This document shows, one piece after another, positions 18,059 through 28,294 of a stretch of 64,000 bases of DNA. The position numbers were made by a program, and so were the translations under genes. Positions within the stretch are counted from its first letter, which is position 1. The number at the start of each line of letters is the position of its first letter. The stretch spans positions 1 through 64,000 of the forward strand of contig JACJJM010000010.1 in the NCBI GenBank assembly GCA_016900015.1, read 5' to 3'. The DNA is from Phocaeicola coprophilus. Its GTDB lineage: Bacteria; Bacteroidota; Bacteroidia; Bacteroidales; Bacteroidaceae. The notes beneath the pieces were generated by a model. That model worked only from the letters and a program-made list of their open reading frames with translations. It did no database searches and was not told the origin of the DNA.

Positions 18059-19233
18059 AAGTGTTGATGGTATTTTTCTCAGTGTTGGTCAATTTGTCTT
18101 GCATGGAGCTTGCTTATTCTCAAAGTAATATGGACGAACGAAGGAATTCGGCTGTAGGTGATTATATCCGGATCTATCAAAACAGGATCAGTGAACAGAA
18201 AAACAGCCGGTGTGCGATGTATCCTTCTTGTTCCAACTATGGGTTGCAAGTGTTTGCAGATAAGCCTTTTTGGGAAGCTTTACCCCTTTTGGCGGATAGA
18301 TTGTGCAGGTGCAGTCATGATGCAAGATTCTATGATGTTACATATAAACCTGGTTATCAATGTTTGTTGGATTATCCATATTATAAGGAAGTCCCTAAGG
18401 GTTTGTTTTATGGAAAACAAATTTTGCCTCATGTCGCAGCATTGAAAAACAGGGAAGGAAGGGATTCAACTTTAGTATTTATCCATCAGTTGATAAACCG
18501 TGAAAGTTACAACTTGGCTCTGTTGGAGACGGAGAAACAGTTGTTTTTGCATAGTATGTCTATTGATACGCTATTCTATTTGAAGCTATTGTGTTATAGG
18601 GCACTTGATATGCAAGAAAAAGGGGTGTTTGAATATGAGTCTTATTATAAAGACTCTGTGCAAGGCTGCCCTAAGATAAATTGGCAAATAGCTCTTATGT
18701 ATAAGGATTTGCATAATTGGAGAGATGCTGCGTTAGTTTTGGAAGAAAATCTATCAGATTCTATAAGTAATCAGGACATGTTGTATAATTCGTATGTGTT
18801 GCAGGCGATTTTGAAAGCACAACAGGCCGAGTATAAGGAAGCTGGACGACTGTTTTCTTGTGCATCTCGATTTGATAAGAATGCGAGGAATACATTGCAG
18901 GCAAACTTGTCGGTATTGAAAGAGTTGGAACGTCAAAAAAGGAAAAATGCCACGTTGGCTGGAGTGTTATCAATTATTCCCGGATGTGGATATTTATATA
19001 CTGGACATAAGGGGAGTGCGCTTACTTCGTTTGTCATCAATTCTCTTTTGGGCTATGCCACTTACACAAGCATTAAATCGAAAAATTATGGATGGGCTGG
19101 AGTTTGTGGTTTTTTGTCATTGTCTTTTTATATTGGGAATATCAATGGTGCAATGCGCAGTGCCACTCGATACAATCAGAAAAAACGTGAGTGGATAATG
19201 GAACGTTTTGAAAAGATAAATTCTATTTATTAA
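18055..19233 (+). CDS. Exported YidD-domain / TPR-like / TM2-like fusion protein
   Basis: A 392-residue protein starting at 18055 by ATGA overlap with the upstream gene. A signal peptide (about 1-24) precedes a YidD-like domain (about 34-95) with YIRIYQNRISEQ, CAMYPSCSNYG and RLCRCSHD, the membrane-protein insertion efficiency factor family. The middle (about 125-290) is helical and TPR-like; the end has hydrophobic segments with PGCGYLYTGHKGSA, like TM2/DUF5683 proteins. Standard YidD is about 70-100 residues, cytoplasmic and beside rnpA/yidC; here it is exported and isolated. Function unknown. Confidence 0.7.
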   Translation: MKVLMVFFSVLVNLSCMELAYSQSNMDERRNSAVGDYIRIYQNRISEQKNSRCAMYPSCSNYGLQVFADKPFWEALPLLADRLCRCSHDARFYDVTYKPGYQCLLDYPYYKEVPKGLFYGKQILPHVAALKNREGRDSTLVFIHQLINRESYNLALLETEKQLFLHSMSIDTLFYLKLLCYRALDMQEKGVFEYESYYKDSVQGCPKINWQIALMYKDLHNWRDAALVLEENLSDSISNQDMLYNSYVLQAILKAQQAEYKEAGRLFSCASRFDKNARNTLQANLSVLKELERQKRKNATLAGVLSIIPGCGYLYTGHKGSALTSFVINSLLGYATYTSIKSKNYGWAGVCGFLSLSFYIGNINGAMRSATRYNQKKREWIMERFEKINSIY

Positions 19234-19250
19234 CCAAATATTTATAATCT

Positions 19251-19775
19251 ATGTATTGTAAAATTGTCAAATCTGTTTGTTTTAAGCCTATTGTGGCTTT
19301 GCTCGTATGCGCTATTTTATTTATGTCTTTCACGTTGCCTGCAGAAACGGTTGTCATCAAGTCAGGAACTGTGATTCCAATGGAATTGATGACGACCTTG
19401 TCCAGTAAAACGGCTCGTAGTGGACAAATGGTTGATTTTAGAGTTACCAATGACGTGAAAGTGAATGGAAAAGTGGTTATTGCTGCAGGGTCAATTGCCC
19501 AAGGCCAGGTAGTTCGTTCTAAAAAGAATGGATTGATGGGAAAAGAAGGCGAACTTGAAATTTCAGTCAAGACCATTTGTGCCGTAGATGGTACAATTGT
19601 ATATCTTTCTAACAATAGTCTTGCAGATGAAGGCAATGGTAAGTTGGCAATATCAATTGTTTTTACAGTGCTTTGCCTGTTCGGTTTCTTAATAAAAGGA
19701 GGGAATGCTGAAATCCCTGCAGGAGCACAAGTTCAGGCTTATGTTGGAGCAGACACGGAAATTCAGTTGAATTGA
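19251..19775 (+). CDS. Exported protein of unknown function with beta-rich core
   Basis: A 174-residue protein with an N-terminal signal or anchor (about 12-32), a beta-rich core of the form [20 protein letters not shown]... [14 protein letters not shown], and a second hydrophobic segment at about 137-152. The core recalls periplasmic SH3/TrbI-like domains, but I cannot assign a family. It follows the YidD fusion by 17 bp and ends before a strong terminator, closing the AT-rich islet. Confidence 0.6.
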   Translation: MYCKIVKSVCFKPIVALLVCAILFMSFTLPAETVVIKSGTVIPMELMTTLSSKTARSGQMVDFRVTNDVKVNGKVVIAAGSIAQGQVVRSKKNGLMGKEGELEISVKTICAVDGTIVYLSNNSLADEGNGKLAISIVFTVLCLFGFLIKGGNAEIPAGAQVQAYVGADTEIQLN

Positions 19776-19822
19776 TTGATTTAAGACTTTTAGAACGTTT
19801 TGTAAACGTAGGTGATGCAAGT

Positions 19823-19860
19823 AAAAAGGGAACGCCTATTAAATGGGACGTTCCCTTTTT
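19823..19860 (+). terminator. Rho-independent terminator closing the AT-rich islet
   Basis: AAAAAGGGAACG (19823-19834) pairs with CGTTCCCTTTTT (19849-19860). It lies inside the long in-frame extension upstream of coaX, which argues that the extension is not translated and that coaX starts later. Confidence 0.85.
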
Positions 19861-20008
19861 GGCGTATCTTTATGTTGTTGAAGAATGGCTTGAAATTATT
19901 TCCGAAAGGAATTCTTGGACGGGTGAACGTAGAAAAACACGCTTTTTTCTTCCCATTCCCGTGGATTTTCTATTACTTTGCGGCCTAAATCAGGAAAAGA
20001 GCAAAGAC

Positions 20009-20737
20009 GTGAACCTTATTATAGATATAGGAAACTCTGTAGCCAAGCTGGCAGTCTTTCATCAAGGCGAGATGATCGACATGGTGTATGACACAAACCA
20101 CTCGTTGGACAAGCTGGAGAACATTTGTGAACGATATGCCATCCGTCGGGGCATCCTGTCATCGGTCATCCATCTGAATGACATCGTCGAGTCGCAACTC
20201 AAGCATCTCGATTTCCCTTTGTTGCGGTTGGACTACAAGACACCGCTTCCCATCACCAATCTCTATCGCACGCCGAAGACCTTGGGGTCTGACCGTATCG
20301 CAGCCGTGGTGGGTGCCTATACACGTTTTCCCGGACGGGACATCCTCGTGGTGGATGCAGGCACGGCCCTCACTTATGAATTTATCGATCACTACGGGTG
20401 TTATCACGGAGGGAACATATCGTTGGGGAAATATACACGAATCAAGGCTTTGAGCGCATATTGTGACAAATTGCCCGTGATTAATCCCAATGGCGATATT
20501 CCTGACTTCGGCTACAGCACCGAGACGGCTATCCGTGCGGGCGTAATTCATGGTATCGAATTGGAGATTATGGGCTATATCCAACAGATGCAGCAGAAAT
20601 ACCCTAACCTTTTGGTTTTTTTAACCGGAGGCGATGATTTTTCTTTTGATACAAAACTAAAAAGTATCATCTTTGCAGATAAATTTTTGGTATTAAAAGG
20701 CTTGAACAGAATACTAGAGTACAATGACAAAATGTAA
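20009..20737 (+). CDS. coaX: Type III pantothenate kinase
   Basis: A 242-residue ATP-dependent kinase for the first step of coenzyme A synthesis. The start is taken as GTG at 20009 ([14 protein letters not shown]): this is exactly where the family begins, a TATTACTTTG promoter-like element lies just upstream near 19972, and an in-frame ATG at 19772 would place a terminator inside the gene. Motifs: IDIGNS (5-10), GSDR (93-96) and DAGTA (116-120). The end overlaps the next gene by 14 bp. Confidence 0.9.
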   Translation: MNLIIDIGNSVAKLAVFHQGEMIDMVYDTNHSLDKLENICERYAIRRGILSSVIHLNDIVESQLKHLDFPLLRLDYKTPLPITNLYRTPKTLGSDRIAAVVGAYTRFPGRDILVVDAGTALTYEFIDHYGCYHGGNISLGKYTRIKALSAYCDKLPVINPNGDIPDFGYSTETAIRAGVIHGIELEIMGYIQQMQQKYPNLLVFLTGGDDFSFDTKLKSIIFADKFLVLKGLNRILEYNDKM

Positions 20738-22058
20738 CAAGATCATCTTTGCGCTGTTATTCATGATGATAACAGGAGTTGCCTTGGCTCAGAACGGGGT
20801 CAACTCTCCCTATACCCGATATGGATTCGGTCAGTTGTCCGATCAGAGCACCACGGCCAACCGAGGCATGGGCGGTATCTCCTACGGTCTGCGAAACAAA
20901 CTCATCAATGTGGGCAATCCTGCTTCCTATTCTGCGATTGACTCCATCACCTTTTTGTTTGATGCAGGCATTAGCTTGCAGAATGCTAATTTTTCCAGTG
21001 GCGACCTGAAGATGAATGCCAAGAACTCCAGTTTGGACTACATCGCCCTGCAGTTTCGCCTGCGTCGCAAGATAGGTCTGACAGCCGGTCTGATTCCCTT
21101 CTCGAACATCAACTACAGCTTCACGGGGGAAGGACGCGAAGTGCCCAATCCGGATGGCAGTCAGGGAAGCAACACCTATTCTTATGAGAGTTTCTCCGGC
21201 GACGGTGGTTTGCATCAGGCTTTTTTAGGCATCGGCGTGGAGCTTTTCAAGAATTTCTCCATCGGAGCAAACATTTCCTATCTCTACGGTGATTACACGC
21301 ATACCATCACCAACACGTATAGCAATTCTTCTGCCTGGAGCAATGTCAGAAACTACCAGGCTGACATCAGCACCTACAAGCTGGACTTCGGCGCACAATA
21401 CTCCTTCACGTTCAAAGACAAGCATGCTTTTACGCTGGGTGCAGTCTATTCGATGGGCCATGACATCAACAATGCAGCCTACAAGGTGCAGCAGATGCAA
21501 AGTTCTTCGACTGTGATGCAGCAGAGCGTGGACACGATTCGGAATGCTTTCGAGTTGCCTCAGAAGTTGGGATTCGGTTTGACCTATGTGTATGACAACC
21601 GTCTGACGGTCGGTGTCGATTACACCATGCAGCAGTGGAGCGGGATGAAGTTCCCCCACTTCCAGGCCAATCCGAATAGTGACATAGATTCGGGCAGTAG
21701 CGAGAACGACTACGAGCAGTGGCAGTTCAAGAACCTGTCGCGCATCTCTGTCGGAGCGGAATATGTGCCCAACCCTGTCGGACGTAATTTCTTCAAGCGT
21801 CTGCACTATCGCGTGGGGGCCTACTATACGACGCCTTACATCCAGGTGAAGAATTCCGACATGCGTGAGTTCGGTGTGGAAGGCGGCGTGGCTATCCCTA
21901 TTATGAACCGTTATAACAATCGTTCGTTGCTTTCGGTGACAGCCCAATATATCAATGTCTCCCCGAAAAGCGGAGGACTGATTAAGGAAAATTATTTGCG
22001 TATTAACATTGGATTTACGTTCAACGAAGACTGGTTCAGAAAGATGCTTGTACAATAA
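20724..22058 (+). CDS. Outer-membrane beta-barrel protein (FadL/OmpP1-like)
   Basis: A 444-residue protein with a signal peptide (about 1-22, ending ALAQ) followed by [28 protein letters not shown], the start of a Bacteroidetes outer-membrane family related to FadL/OmpP1 transporters. Alternating hydrophobic strands run to the C-terminus. Ligand unknown. It is embedded between coaX and envelope genes (TPR, lptC), overlapping coaX by 14 bp, an arrangement that I recall as common in Bacteroides. Confidence 0.75.
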   Translation: MTKCNKIIFALLFMMITGVALAQNGVNSPYTRYGFGQLSDQSTTANRGMGGISYGLRNKLINVGNPASYSAIDSITFLFDAGISLQNANFSSGDLKMNAKNSSLDYIALQFRLRRKIGLTAGLIPFSNINYSFTGEGREVPNPDGSQGSNTYSYESFSGDGGLHQAFLGIGVELFKNFSIGANISYLYGDYTHTITNTYSNSSAWSNVRNYQADISTYKLDFGAQYSFTFKDKHAFTLGAVYSMGHDINNAAYKVQQMQSSSTVMQQSVDTIRNAFELPQKLGFGLTYVYDNRLTVGVDYTMQQWSGMKFPHFQANPNSDIDSGSSENDYEQWQFKNLSRISVGAEYVPNPVGRNFFKRLHYRVGAYYTTPYIQVKNSDMREFGVEGGVAIPIMNRYNNRSLLSVTAQYINVSPKSGGLIKENYLRINIGFTFNEDWFRKMLVQ

Positions 22059-22070
22059 AGACCTATATAT

Positions 22071-22847
22071 ATGTGTTCCAAGGCACTCATAACCCTCAGC
22101 CTGTTGCTGTCAGTGGCCGTGTTGCCCGTGTGCGCACAGCAGCGTGCGGACGATGATTCTCGGTTCGGACATGGCAAGGACAGCATTCAATGTCTGCTCA
22201 ACATGGGCATGACGAGGGAATATGTGCGCAAGAAGGAATACAAGAAGGCCTATCAGCCTTGGAAAAAGGCCATAACGTCTTGCCCCAAGTCGCAAGTGAG
22301 CTTGTACACTGACGGGGTGAAGATTTTGCATGCGATGCTGGAGACGGAAACAGATTCGCTCCGGCATGCAGTCTATCTGGGCGAGCTCATGGACTTGTAT
22401 GACAAGATTCTGCTGTACAAAGACGATTGGCGCCGCTTCATGGTCGTCCCGATGGAAGCTGACTATCTGCGGGCGGTGAAGGCCTATGATTATTTTCACT
22501 ATGGAGGTTGCTCGCTTGATTTGCAGACGGCACACCGGTATGTGCATGAAGCGTTGGACTGTGTGCAGAATGTGCCGTTCTGTTATTTACTGTTGACATG
22601 GATGGAGCTGAACTTGGAGATTTACCGTTCGGATGCGACCTTCAGAGATACATATATCGAGGAATATAAGCACGCCTTGGCATTTATCCAAAAAGGCTAT
22701 GAAGCTGCCAGTGTCAAGAACCGGGAGATGTGGGACAGGACGCTGGTGCTGGTGAATGAGATGTTTAGGAAGAGTGGATTGGATAGTCCGGAATATGTGC
22801 ATGCAGGCGAACTGACGTCCTATGAAGATTTATTGAAATTATTATGA
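22071..22847 (+). CDS. Exported TPR-like protein
   Basis: A 258-residue protein with a signal peptide (MCSKALITLSLLLSVAVLPVCA). The mature part is alpha-helical with TPR-like spacing, such as GMTREYVRKKEYKKAYQPWKKAI at about 45-67. Probably a periplasmic scaffold; no catalytic motif seen. It may be shorter than some homologues. Overlaps lptC by 4 bp (ATGA). Confidence 0.65.
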   Translation: MCSKALITLSLLLSVAVLPVCAQQRADDDSRFGHGKDSIQCLLNMGMTREYVRKKEYKKAYQPWKKAITSCPKSQVSLYTDGVKILHAMLETETDSLRHAVYLGELMDLYDKILLYKDDWRRFMVVPMEADYLRAVKAYDYFHYGGCSLDLQTAHRYVHEALDCVQNVPFCYLLLTWMELNLEIYRSDATFRDTYIEEYKHALAFIQKGYEAASVKNREMWDRTLVLVNEMFRKSGLDSPEYVHAGELTSYEDLLKLL

Positions 22848-23467
22848 CCCAAACAAATCATAAGAATCAAAGTTTGTTGATAGGTGGCCTTTCGATGGTG
22901 GTGGGACTGCTGTGTTCTGCCTGTTTTTTTGCATCTTGTTCTGAGGACAAGAAGGCGATGGCTCCGGCCGTGTCTGACTCGACAATGCTTCCGATGATGA
23001 CCAGCACGGGAGTTTCCACTTTGATTTCCGATTCCGGAGTGGTCCGTTATAAAATCATAGCCGAGGAATGGGATGTGTATGACAAGCTGGACACCAGTAA
23101 ATGGTCATTTGAGAAAGGTGTCTATCTGGAGAAGTTTGACAACCAGATGAGAATCGAGGCCAAGGTGAAAGCCGACACGGCATATTATTATGACAGGTTG
23201 AAACTTTGGGACTTGCGTGGACATGTGAACATCTTGAACATAAAAGGAGAGAAGTTCAACACGTCTCAACTGTTTTGGGACCAGGATAAAGAGCGTGTAT
23301 ATTCCGACCGGTTTATCCGTATCCAGCAAGTGGACAAGATTCTGACAGGATATGGCTTTACGTCCAATCAGCAATTTACGGACTATGTGATTCACAACAC
23401 GGCCGGCATATTCCCCGTGGAAGACACTCCGCGCGATTCGTTGAGCAACGATTCTGTTCATTCCTAA
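22844..23467 (+). CDS. lptC: LPS export ABC transporter periplasmic protein LptC
   Basis: A 207-residue protein. The hydrophobic N-terminus ends in a lipobox-like FFASC (Cys32), suggesting a lipoprotein form as in many Bacteroidetes. The mature part is the LptC beta-jellyroll: ISDSGVVRYKIIAEEWDVYD, DTAYYYDRLKLWDLRGHV and TSQLFWDQDKERVYSD. LptC bridges the inner-membrane LptBFG complex and LptA in lipopolysaccharide transport. Translation is coupled to the TPR gene by an ATGA overlap. Confidence 0.85.
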   Translation: MTQTNHKNQSLLIGGLSMVVGLLCSACFFASCSEDKKAMAPAVSDSTMLPMMTSTGVSTLISDSGVVRYKIIAEEWDVYDKLDTSKWSFEKGVYLEKFDNQMRIEAKVKADTAYYYDRLKLWDLRGHVNILNIKGEKFNTSQLFWDQDKERVYSDRFIRIQQVDKILTGYGFTSNQQFTDYVIHNTAGIFPVEDTPRDSLSNDSVHS

Positions 23468-23483
23468 GAGACGGAGGCAAGCT

Positions 23484-24746
23484 ATGCAGACCATTTACAT
23501 TTATATATTGCTGGCCATGGTGTTTTCAGCATTCTTCTCAGGGATGGAAATCGCTTTTGCCTCTTCCAGCAAGATGCGTTTTGCCTTGGAGAAGGATAGC
23601 CAGCGTTTGCCAGACAAGATTCTGGCTTTCTTTTATCGTCATCCTCATGATTTTGTCTCTTCCTTGCTGATAGGTTACAATATCGCGTTGGTGGTCTATT
23701 GTATGTTGGTGGCTCGATTGGTCGAGACCCACTTGCTGACTGGCATTTTGGAATACACCGGAGTGGTCATTCTGGTGGATGTCCTGTTGGCGACGCTTGT
23801 CATACTCTTGTTTTGTGAATTTCTTCCGCGGGCGATATTCAAGGTAAATCCCAATCGGGCCTTGCGTGTTTTTGCTATACCGTTGTTTTTGGTTTGCTTG
23901 GTGCTTTATCCGCTGTCGAAATGCATTTTGTTTGTAGTGGGTCTGTTGCTTCGTTTGTTTGGAAAACGTGTCAGTCTTCAAGTCACGAGCAAGGCCCTGA
24001 CAAAGGTCGATTTGGATTACTTCATTCAGTCGAGCTTGAAGCACTCGGATGACGAAGATGTCATAGACACGGAAGTGAAGATTTTCCAAAACGCTCTCGA
24101 TTTTTCTAATGTCAAGATACGTGATTGCATTGTTCCCCGCACAGAGATTCAAGCTGTGGACATCGACACGGGATTGGATGAACTCAGATTGTGTTTTATC
24201 GAGTCCGGACATTCGAAACTCATCGTGTACAAGGAAAATATAGACAATATTGTCGGTTATGTTCATTCGTCTGAAATGTTTCGTCATCCGAAAGAGTGGA
24301 ATAAACATATTCAGGAAGTGCCCATCGTACCGGAAAACATGTCGGCACAAAAGCTTATGAAACTCTTCATGCAGCAGAAAAAGACTTTGGCTGTGGTGGT
24401 CGATGAGTTTGGAGGCACATCAGGCATTGTCTCGTTGGAGGATCTTGTCGAGGAGATTTTCGGAGAGATAGAAGACGAACATGACACGACGAACTATGTG
24501 GCCAAACGACTGAATGAGACGGAATATATCTTGTCTGCCCGTCTGGAGATAGAACGTGCCAATGAACTGTTTGACTTGCATCTTCCCGAGTCGGAAGATT
24601 ATCTGACAATCAGCGGACTGATCTTGCATGAATACCAGGGTTTCCCGAAGTTGAATGAGACGGTCTGCATCGGGCGTTTCCACTTCAAAATCATTCGACG
24701 AACGACGACTAAGATAGAACTCGTGCGGCTCAAAGTCGTTGAGTAG
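23484..24746 (+). CDS. CNNM/CorC family (hemolysin C-like) membrane protein
   Basis: A 420-residue protein: DUF21/CNNM transmembrane domain with about four helices (1-170), a CBS pair (about 205-325, with CIVPRTEIQAVDI and VVVDEFGGTSGIVSLEDLVEEIFG) and a C-terminal CorC_HlyC domain (about 340-418). The family is linked to magnesium or cobalt efflux; the old name hemolysin is misleading. It lies in the coaX-lptC-ppiD envelope cluster, 16 bp after lptC. Confidence 0.92.
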   Translation: MQTIYIYILLAMVFSAFFSGMEIAFASSSKMRFALEKDSQRLPDKILAFFYRHPHDFVSSLLIGYNIALVVYCMLVARLVETHLLTGILEYTGVVILVDVLLATLVILLFCEFLPRAIFKVNPNRALRVFAIPLFLVCLVLYPLSKCILFVVGLLLRLFGKRVSLQVTSKALTKVDLDYFIQSSLKHSDDEDVIDTEVKIFQNALDFSNVKIRDCIVPRTEIQAVDIDTGLDELRLCFIESGHSKLIVYKENIDNIVGYVHSSEMFRHPKEWNKHIQEVPIVPENMSAQKLMKLFMQQKKTLAVVVDEFGGTSGIVSLEDLVEEIFGEIEDEHDTTNYVAKRLNETEYILSARLEIERANELFDLHLPESEDYLTISGLILHEYQGFPKLNETVCIGRFHFKIIRRTTTKIELVRLKVVE

Positions 24747-24855
24747 CACATTTTTTGTGTATTTACGTGGCTACGTATCATCCTTTTTTGTATCTTCGTG
24801 CGCTAAATTGTCAACCTTAAAAGCAGAGAATAATAAACAATAAAATAAAAACCAA

Positions 24856-26952
24856 ATGGCAACATTACAAAAAATTAGAAGCAAAGGACCTCTTTTGGTC
24901 ATAGTGATTGGCTTTGCACTGTTCGCGTTTATCGCGACCGACGCGTGGAGGGTCTTCGAGCCACATCAGAATCAGCGGAATGCCGGTGTGGTGGATGGAA
25001 AGAAGATCTCAGCCCAGGAGTTTCAGAATATGGTGGAAGAATATACCAGAGTGCAAGAGCTGCTGTATGGAAACCGTATTTCTGACGATGCGTTGACTCA
25101 AATGCGCGATGGTGTGTGGCAGTCATACGTGACGTATGAATTGGTCAAGAAGGAGGCTGATAAATTAGGGCTGACAGTGACAGAGGATGAAATCAAGCAA
25201 ATGATTCAAGAAGGTACGAGTCCGCTTCTGAACAATACTCCCTTTGTGAACCCGCAGACGGGCATGTTTGACAGAGCTTTGATGGACAATTTTGCAACGC
25301 AAGGTAATCCGGAGCAAGTGTCGCTTATCATGAATTTCGTGGAGAAGAATCTGAAGCAAAGTTTGCTTGTGAGCAAGTATCAGGCTCTTGTGATGAATGC
25401 ATTGATTTCGAATCCGGTTTCGGCACAAAACTCCTTTGACGGACGCACGAATGAGACAGACTTGTTGTTGGCCGTGTTGCCCTATTCATCCGTAGCTGAC
25501 TCTACGATAACCATTTCCCAATCAGACATTAAGGATTTGTACAATAAGAGGAAAGAGCAGTTTAAGAATTTGGTGGAGACTCGTAATATCCAGTACATCG
25601 ACTATGTCGTTACTCCGAGCGAAGCCGACCGCAAAGCTACATTGGATGATGTAACAGCCAGCAGCGAAGAGTTGAAAGATGCCACGGCAGAAGATTATGC
25701 TTCTGTCATTCGTTCTTCTCGCTCCACGATTCCTTTTGTCAATATTCCCATGACTAAGAACGCATTCCCCGGCGACATAGCAAACCGCATTGATTCAGCT
25801 AAGGTGGGAGAGGTGTTCGGTCCGTTCTATAGCCAAAATGACGATTCTTACAATGCGTTTAAGATTATCTCCAAACAGATGGCGCCGGACTCTGTCGAAT
25901 TCCGTCAAATGCAAGTGATGGCTGCCACTATTGATGCAACTAAAAAACTTAGCGATAGCATTGCTACTGCGTTGAGGAACGGTGCAGACTTTGCAGAACT
26001 CGCTAAGAAATATAACCAGACCGGAGCATCTCAGTGGATTAGTTCACGCATGTATGAAGGCCAGCAGTTGGATATGAACAGCATGAAACTGATTAATGCG
26101 CTGAATAATCTGGAAGTGAAGGGTGTAGAAAATATCGACCTTGGACAATTTAATGTCGTGGTGCAAGTAGTTGGTCGCAAGGCTATGACTGAAAAATATA
26201 AGATGGCTGTGGTGAAGGTACCTGTGAAATTCAGCGATGAAACTTACAATGAGGCCTATAACAAAATCAACCAATTCTTGGCTGCCAACCAGAATTATGA
26301 CGACCTCGTGAAGAATGCTGAGGACAATGGCTACCGTTTGTTGTCACGCGAAGGCTTCAGAAGCGATGAGCATGTCGTCGGTGGTGTGTCTGGAAGCAAC
26401 GAAGCCTTGAGATGGGTTTTTGAAGCAGATCCCAAATCGGTATCTCCATTGTACAGTTGTGGGCGCGAGAATGATCATCTGATGATTGTCGCTCTGACGG
26501 GTATCAATGAAGAAGGTTACATCCCTGTGAGTCAAGTGAGCGATGTCTTGCGTGCAGAAATCATGCGTAACAAGAAGGCAGAACAGCTTATTGCCAAGTT
26601 CGCTTCCGTGAAGACATTTGATGAGGCAAAAGCACTCACGGGCGTAAAGAGCGATTCCATCAAACACGTATCGTTTGCCGTTCCTGCTTTTGTCTCCATG
26701 ACAGCCTCCAGCGAACCGGCTCTGAGTGCCGCTGCTACGCAAGTCGAAGTGGACCAGTTGAGCAAACCTGTCAAGGGTAATGGCGGCGTGTACGTGTTCC
26801 AACCTTATAACAAGACAAAGTTGGAAGGCGAATATGACGAGAAAGGTGAGGAAGATGCTTTGTTCAATATGAACCAAAACATGGCAAGTCGTTTTATCAA
26901 CGATCTGTATCAGAAGGCTGAAGTGAAAGACCTTCGTTACTTGTTCTTCTAA
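24856..26952 (+). CDS. PpiD/SurA-type peptidylprolyl isomerase chaperone
   Basis: A 698-residue protein. An N-terminal anchor (about 12-30, LLVIVIGFALFAFIATDAW) tethers it to the inner membrane, followed by a SurA_N-like region (VDGKKISAQEFQNMVEEY) and parvulin-type rotamase segments in the middle. PpiD proteins assist folding of proteins emerging into the periplasm. Length is normal. It ends the envelope cluster and is followed by a perfect terminator. Confidence 0.88.
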   Translation: MATLQKIRSKGPLLVIVIGFALFAFIATDAWRVFEPHQNQRNAGVVDGKKISAQEFQNMVEEYTRVQELLYGNRISDDALTQMRDGVWQSYVTYELVKKEADKLGLTVTEDEIKQMIQEGTSPLLNNTPFVNPQTGMFDRALMDNFATQGNPEQVSLIMNFVEKNLKQSLLVSKYQALVMNALISNPVSAQNSFDGRTNETDLLLAVLPYSSVADSTITISQSDIKDLYNKRKEQFKNLVETRNIQYIDYVVTPSEADRKATLDDVTASSEELKDATAEDYASVIRSSRSTIPFVNIPMTKNAFPGDIANRIDSAKVGEVFGPFYSQNDDSYNAFKIISKQMAPDSVEFRQMQVMAATIDATKKLSDSIATALRNGADFAELAKKYNQTGASQWISSRMYEGQQLDMNSMKLINALNNLEVKGVENIDLGQFNVVVQVVGRKAMTEKYKMAVVKVPVKFSDETYNEAYNKINQFLAANQNYDDLVKNAEDNGYRLLSREGFRSDEHVVGGVSGSNEALRWVFEADPKSVSPLYSCGRENDHLMIVALTGINEEGYIPVSQVSDVLRAEIMRNKKAEQLIAKFASVKTFDEAKALTGVKSDSIKHVSFAVPAFVSMTASSEPALSAAATQVEVDQLSKPVKGNGGVYVFQPYNKTKLEGEYDEKGEEDALFNMNQNMASRFINDLYQKAEVKDLRYLFF

Positions 26953-26979
26953 GCTGTAAACTTTAGTAGACTATAAATT

Positions 26980-27016
26980 AACCGGCCGGTTTCTATGTGG
27001 AACCGGCCGGTTTTTT
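26980..27016 (+). terminator. Strong terminator after ppiD
   Basis: AACCGGCCGGTTTC and GGAACCGGCCGGTT form a near-perfect stem of about 12 bp with a short loop, followed by TTTTTTATTTT. It closes the coaX-ppiD unit. Confidence 0.9.
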
Positions 27017-27080
27017 ATTTTGTCTACGTGGAAATCCTTTTCCCCTCACTAATGGGAAGGAGTGTCAGAAGGCTGGGTAT

Positions 27081-28259
27081 CTATGACATCTTTGATGTCA
27101 AATTCAGTTCGTAGAGGCAAGCTTCCATTTCGCGGTCGCTGCCCATGTGTTTGCCGAGGTCGTCAGACAGTTTCACACATTCTTTCCATTCCTGATTGAC
27201 ATTCATTTTGCAGGCAGCCAGCTTCATCACGATGTTTGAGGGCTTGAAGCCTGTGTCATTGGTGAGGTTGGTGCCGATGCCGAACGAGCAACGTATCTTT
27301 CCACGGCAGTAATCGTGGATTTGGAGAGCTTTCTCGAAGTCGAGGGCATTGCTGAAGATGATGGTCTTTGTCGTGGGGTCGACACCCAATTCACGATAGC
27401 GGGCGATGAGGCGGTCGGTGAAGCTGAATTCGTCGCCTGAATCGCAACGCACGCCATCAAACAGTTTGGCTTGCTTGCGGCTGATGTTGCTCAGGAAAAT
27501 GTCGGAGGTATAGGTGTCGGAGAGCGCAGTGCCGAGGTCGCCGTCATAGACGTTGACCCAGTTTTCGAGTGCCATGTAGTTGGCATGCTTGTAGCCGAAC
27601 TGTGCACCGTGGAACATGAACCACTCATGCGGATGTGTGCCGAGGGGCTTCAAGTTGTACTTCATGGCAAAGTGGCAGTTGGACGTGCCGGCACAGTAAT
27701 GAGCGTTCTCGTTCAGGTAACTGATGACGGCGTCTTGCACGGTGAAGGAAAAACGGCGTCTTGTACCAAATTCCGAGAAGGTCAGTTTGTGGTCGTTCGA
27801 CAGTTGCACCTTTTCAGCCAGTTTGGAACCGATTTGTTCCATGTCGGGCACATGGCCGAAGAATTTATTGCGCAATTCGGAGATTATAGAAAGCAACGGG
27901 ACTTCATAGAGGGTGGCTTTGTACATGAAATCGTTTACTTCCACATGCAGTTGCCGGTTGTCATCGAGCGCGATATGTATCTTTTCCGGATTGAAATGGA
28001 AGGAGGAAAGCCATTCCCAGTAGACGCGCGGAAGAAAGCGGCAAGCACCCTGCATGAAGGCGATTTCAGCTTCTGTGAGCCGGATGCGACTCATGGCTTT
28101 CACTTCATCCTGGAGGGCATGAACAAATTCGTCGGGATATTCTGTCTCGTCGCGGTCCTTGAACGTGAATTTTCCTACGGCATAAGGAAACAATTTGATA
28201 TAAGCGTAGGAGGTCGTAAATTTATACAGGTCGGTGTCGAGTATGCTTTTTATAATCAT
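27081..28259 (-). CDS. pncB: Nicotinate phosphoribosyltransferase
   Basis: A 392-residue enzyme that makes nicotinate mononucleotide from nicotinate and PRPP in NAD salvage. The start at 28259 (MIIKSILDTDLYKFTTSYAY) is used; a 40-residue upstream extension contains the promoter and is rejected. Motifs include DLYKFTTS, SEFGTRRRFSF, the substrate-site region ALENWVNVYDGDLGTALSDTY and FDGVRCDSGDEFSF. Length matches the E. coli-type enzyme (about 400). It stands alone, convergent with ppiD. Confidence 0.95.
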   Translation of the reverse strand: MIIKSILDTDLYKFTTSYAYIKLFPYAVGKFTFKDRDETEYPDEFVHALQDEVKAMSRIRLTEAEIAFMQGACRFLPRVYWEWLSSFHFNPEKIHIALDDNRQLHVEVNDFMYKATLYEVPLLSIISELRNKFFGHVPDMEQIGSKLAEKVQLSNDHKLTFSEFGTRRRFSFTVQDAVISYLNENAHYCAGTSNCHFAMKYNLKPLGTHPHEWFMFHGAQFGYKHANYMALENWVNVYDGDLGTALSDTYTSDIFLSNISRKQAKLFDGVRCDSGDEFSFTDRLIARYRELGVDPTTKTIIFSNALDFEKALQIHDYCRGKIRCSFGIGTNLTNDTGFKPSNIVMKLAACKMNVNQEWKECVKLSDDLGKHMGSDREMEACLYELNLTSKMS

Positions 28260-28286
28260 GGTGTTGAGAAATAGACTAACGAGGGG

Positions 28287-28294
28287 CAAAGTTA
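28287..28294 (-). promoter_or_regulatory. -7 element of pncB
   Basis: Minus strand TAACTTTG fits TAnnTTTG, about 28 bp before the start codon, which supports the shorter reading frame. Confidence 0.5.

Noticed and set aside
19772-20008. N-terminal extension of coaX from ATG 19772
   Set aside because: It would translate through a strong terminator (19823-19860), and the CoaX fold begins exactly at the GTG at 20009.
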